From: Elusimicrobiota bacterium
GTDB lineage: Bacteria; CG03; SLGR01; PWQF01
Assembly (NCBI GenBank): GCA_003558145.1
Contig: PWMP01000046.1
Span: 1 to 15,683 of the forward strand
Length of the DNA stretch: 15,683 bases
Reading direction: 5' to 3'
The notes beneath the pieces are model-generated. The model made no database searches. It worked only from the letters and a program-made list of their open reading frames with translations, and was not told the DNA's origin. The position numbers and the translations under genes were made by a program. This document shows, piece by piece, positions 13,549 to 15,683 of this stretch; positions within the stretch are counted from its first letter, which is position 1, and every line of letters begins with the position of its first letter.

Positions 13549-14193
13549 TTGAAAAAAGAAACAATTATAAATATTCTGACTATATTTCCCGATGCAGTCA
13601 GAGAGTATACCAGGGTCGGTATACTTGAGCAGGCCCGCAAGAAGGGGCTTGCCGATTTTAGAGTAATCGATTTAAGAGCTTTTTCATCAGATAAACATAA
13701 AAAGGTTGATGCCCCCTCCTATGGCGGCGGGCCCGGTATGGTTATGTCGGTTGAACCGATTGTACAAGCTTTGGAGAGTATCCCGAATCCGGGATTAAAA
13801 ATACTTCTTTCTCCTACGGGAGAAGTGTTTGACCGAAAACTTGCCGGTAAACTGGCAGGAAAGAATTTAACTCTTATATGCGGAAGATACGCCGGCATTG
13901 ACGAGAGGGTAAAAAAGTATATTGACAGGGTCATTTCCATAGGTGATTTTGTTTTGTCGGGAGGCGAACTGCCTGCGCTGGTGGTTGCCGAAGCGGCTTT
14001 GCGCCTGGTACCGGGCGTTTTAGGTAACGAGCAGTCTTCCCAGGAAGATCTGGGTTACCCGAGTTATACGCGACCGCAAACTTTTAGGGGTGACAAGGTT
14101 CCGGAAGTCCTTCTTTCGGGTGACCACCGGGAAATAGAAAAATTCAGAAAACGGGAGGCCAGATATGGTAAAGATAATAAAAGAACAGATTAA
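13549..14193 (+). CDS. trmD: tRNA (guanine-N1)-methyltransferase TrmD, short form
   Basis: Methylates G37 of tRNAs with SAM and so prevents frameshifting. The SPOUT trefoil-knot core is clear: DAPSYGGGPGMVM (54-66), LSPTGEVF (87-94), LICGRYAGIDERV (109-121), ISIGDFVLSGGELPAL (129-144), GVLGNEQSSQED (156-167) and YTRP (173-176). Arg152 and Asp167 correspond to catalytic Arg154 and Asp169 of E. coli. The segment between that Asp and PxYTRP is about six residues shorter than usual, and the C-terminal helical domain is cut: 214 residues against roughly 240-255. The start is taken as TTG 13549, giving KKETIINILTIFP in line with the family; there is no Shine-Dalgarno. The 3' end overlaps rplS by 29 bases. 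Confidence 0.94.
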   Translation: MKKETIINILTIFPDAVREYTRVGILEQARKKGLADFRVIDLRAFSSDKHKKVDAPSYGGGPGMVMSVEPIVQALESIPNPGLKILLSPTGEVFDRKLAGKLAGKNLTLICGRYAGIDERVKKYIDRVISIGDFVLSGGELPALVVAEAALRLVPGVLGNEQSSQEDLGYPSYTRPQTFRGDKVPEVLLSGDHREIEKFRKREARYGKDNKRTD

Positions 14194-14500
14194 AAAGAAT
14201 ATTCCGGATTTCAAATCCGGAGATGAAGTACGGGTTGACTGGAAAGTAGGTCAAGATAAAAAAAGAATTCAAAGCTATCAGGGACTGGTAATAGCTGTAA
14301 AAGGTGTGGGAATAAACAAAACGTTCACAGTCAGAAAACAAGCCTTCGGGGTCGGAGTTGAGAAAATATTTCCCCTGCATTCTCCTCTTATAAATAGTAT
14401 AGAAGTTGTCAGAAAAGGAAAAGTAAGAAGGGCAAAGCTATACTTTATGAGAGAGCGTTACGGTAAAGCCGCGAAGTTGAAAGAAAAAAGAGAGTTCTGA
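14165..14500 (+). CDS. rplS: 50S ribosomal protein L19
   Basis: A 111-residue protein matching L19 throughout: IPDFKSGDEVRVDWKV (14-29), RIQSYQGLVIA, the GINKTFTVRK block, GVGVEKIFPLHSP and the final KVRRAKLYFMRERYGKAAK. L19 sits at the 30S-50S interface. ATG 14165 has GGGAGG 6 bases upstream, inside trmD, so translation of rplS starts before trmD ends. The stop TGA overlaps the probable CTG start of yraN. Confidence 0.97.
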   Translation: MVKIIKEQIKKNIPDFKSGDEVRVDWKVGQDKKRIQSYQGLVIAVKGVGINKTFTVRKQAFGVGVEKIFPLHSPLINSIEVVRKGKVRRAKLYFMRERYGKAAKLKEKREF

Positions 14501-14844
14501 AAAACAACTTTTTAAAAGGAAGGAAGGCCGAAGAAAAAGCTGCCTGTTTTCTTTCATCGGAAAACTATTCAATAATTGCCAGGAACTGGCGTTGCCCTTC
14601 GGGTGAAATAGATATAGTGGCCCGCGACGGTGAATACCTGTGTTTCATAGAAGTTAAATACAGGAGTTCTGATTCTCACGGCAGTCCCGCCGAAGCTGTA
14701 AACGAGGCAAAGAGAGATAAACTGCAGGATCTTGCCAGGTTTTACATTGCCTCAAAAAATTTAAAAGATATAGATGTTAGATTTGATGTTGTCTCTGTGC
14801 AGAGAGATTGCATCAGCCTCATAAAAAACGCCTTCGGGCTGTAA
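14497..14844 (+). CDS. yraN: YraN-family (UPF0102) PD-(D/E)XK nuclease-like protein
   Basis: The conserved YraN N-terminus (FLKGRKAEEKAACFL, then IIARNWRCPSGEIDIVA) lies well upstream of the first ATG at 14617, so that start is wrong. The frame opens after a TAA at 14464, and the only usable start before the conserved block is CTG 14497-14499, which overlaps the rplS stop as CTGA. This gives 115 residues, the usual family size. Nuclease-like residues are Glu37 and Asp39 in SGEIDIV and Glu52-x-Lys54 in FIEVKYRSS. The cellular role is not established for the family. The start codon is inferred; the family call is firm. Confidence 0.88.
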   Translation: MKNNFLKGRKAEEKAACFLSSENYSIIARNWRCPSGEIDIVARDGEYLCFIEVKYRSSDSHGSPAEAVNEAKRDKLQDLARFYIASKNLKDIDVRFDVVSVQRDCISLIKNAFGL

Positions 14845-14866
14845 GTAAAAAAGAAAAGATAACTCC

Positions 14867-15683
14867 ATGACTATAAGCATAGGAAGAAGTTTTTCTCTTA
14901 CCGGAATAGACGCTCGTTCTGTCAGCGTTGAAGTTGACATAAGGCGCGGGCTCCCATCGTACACTACCGTCGGACTCGGAGACAAGGCGGTAAAAGAAAG
15001 TAAAAACAGAATAAATGCGGCAATTAAAAATTCCGGTTATGAATTTCCGGTAAAAAGGATAACTGTGAATCTTGCCCCGGCTTCAGTTAAAAAAGAAGGA
15101 TCCGCTTTTGATTTTCCTATAGCTCTGGGAATACTTCAGGCCTGCGGTATAATAGCTTCCGGCCGTCTTGATGATGTAGCTTCTGTAGGAGAGTTATCTC
15201 TGGACGGCAATCTGCGTAGGGTAAGGGGTGTTCTTCCAATGGCGCGCTGTCTTAAAGAGGCAGGCCTGAAAAAAATACTTCTTCCTACAGGGAACAGGAG
15301 AGAAGCGGCTGTCGTGGAAGGGATAGATGTGATTCCCGTGGACAACCTGAAAAAAGCTGTAGATTGTTTAAACGGCGACTGTATAATTGACCCGTTTAAA
15401 CTTAATCTGGAAGAAGAGTTTCAGCATTCGTGCGGCTACCGAGAGGATTTTGCGGATATAAAGGGACAGTACATGGCTAAAAGAGCTATGGAAATAGCAG
15501 CTGCCGGCGGGCATAATATTCTTATGGCCGGCCCGCCCGGAGCCGGCAAGACTATGCTTGCCCGAAGAATCCTGACAATACTTCCTTCATTAAGCATAGA
15601 AGAGGCAATCCAGGTGACGGTTATTCAATCCGTTGCCGGTGCAGTGCCTTCAGGAAGCGCCCTGGTATCAAAGAGACCTCTCC
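14867..15683 (+). CDS. comM: ComM/YifB-type Mg-chelatase-like AAA+ ATPase, 5' part
   Basis: The first 272 codons are present; the gene leaves the window at the right edge. Residues 1-170 form the Lon-protease-like N-terminal domain of this family (GLPSYTTVGLGDKAVKESKNR split around 28-48, VNLAPASVKKEGSAFDFPIAL at 67-87, GELSLDGNLRRVRGVLP at 108-124). The Walker A motif GPPGAGKT is at 222-229; Walker B and the rest lie outside. ComM is a hexameric helicase that drives branch migration of recombination intermediates in natural transformation. ATG 14867 is 22 bases after yraN with only a weak AAAGAAAAGA upstream. The yraN-comM pairing is widespread. Confidence 0.93.
   Translation, partial: MTISIGRSFSLTGIDARSVSVEVDIRRGLPSYTTVGLGDKAVKESKNRINAAIKNSGYEFPVKRITVNLAPASVKKEGSAFDFPIALGILQACGIIASGRLDDVASVGELSLDGNLRRVRGVLPMARCLKEAGLKKILLPTGNRREAAVVEGIDVIPVDNLKKAVDCLNGDCIIDPFKLNLEEEFQHSCGYREDFADIKGQYMAKRAMEIAAAGGHNILMAGPPGAGKTMLARRILTILPSLSIEEAIQVTVIQSVAGAVPSGSALVSKRPL

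Noticed and set aside
14617..14844. ATG 14617 as the yraN start
   Set aside because: It would remove the conserved GRKAEEKA and NWRCPSGEIDIV segments that are clearly coded upstream in the same frame.

Overview
This window is chromosomal housekeeping sequence from a bacterium, with every recognised gene on the + strand. The organism is a diderm: it encodes an LptD/OstA-type outer-membrane protein with a signal peptide. Base composition is moderate, with A-rich codon use, many ATGA start/stop overlaps, and several GTG, TTG or CTG starts. No gene is diagnostic of a phylum. The mix (trp-accD-folC-lptD linkage, S16 with a long charged tail, leaderless-looking promoters) would suit an uncultivated diderm phylum, but that is a guess. 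I see no phage, transposon, CRISPR, tRNA or rRNA.

Region 1 (1-9715) is a long run of closely packed genes. It holds the end of trpE, then trpD, trpG, trpC, trpF, trpB and trpA (tryptophan from chorismate). Next come a divergent second TrpF-like protein of unknown function, accD (carboxyltransferase beta subunit, fatty acid synthesis), folC (folate polyglutamylation) and an lptD-like gene (LPS transport). trpG lies between trpD and trpC instead of next to trpE. The 5' end of folC looks frameshifted.

Region 2 (9716-11972) starts with a near-consensus promoter whose predicted transcription start coincides with the ATG of a Crp/Fnr-family regulator, so the message should be leaderless. Downstream are a minimal MGMT-type DNA alkyltransferase, a small GNAT-like protein and a DUF368/PopT-type membrane protein.

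Region 3 (11973-12603) has its own -10 box, an NFU-type Fe-S scaffold, tatA, and a tatC reduced to its two ends with about 0.6 kb missing from the middle.

Region 4 (12568-15683) is the S16/L19 ribosomal cluster: rpsP (second leaderless-type promoter, long charged tail), khpA, a strong intrinsic terminator where rimM would usually lie, a short trmD overlapping rplS, yraN (probable CTG start) and the 5' part of comM, cut by the window edge.

The strongest candidates for new biology are the degenerate TrpF paralogue, the internally deleted tatC, and the two promoters placed directly against start codons.
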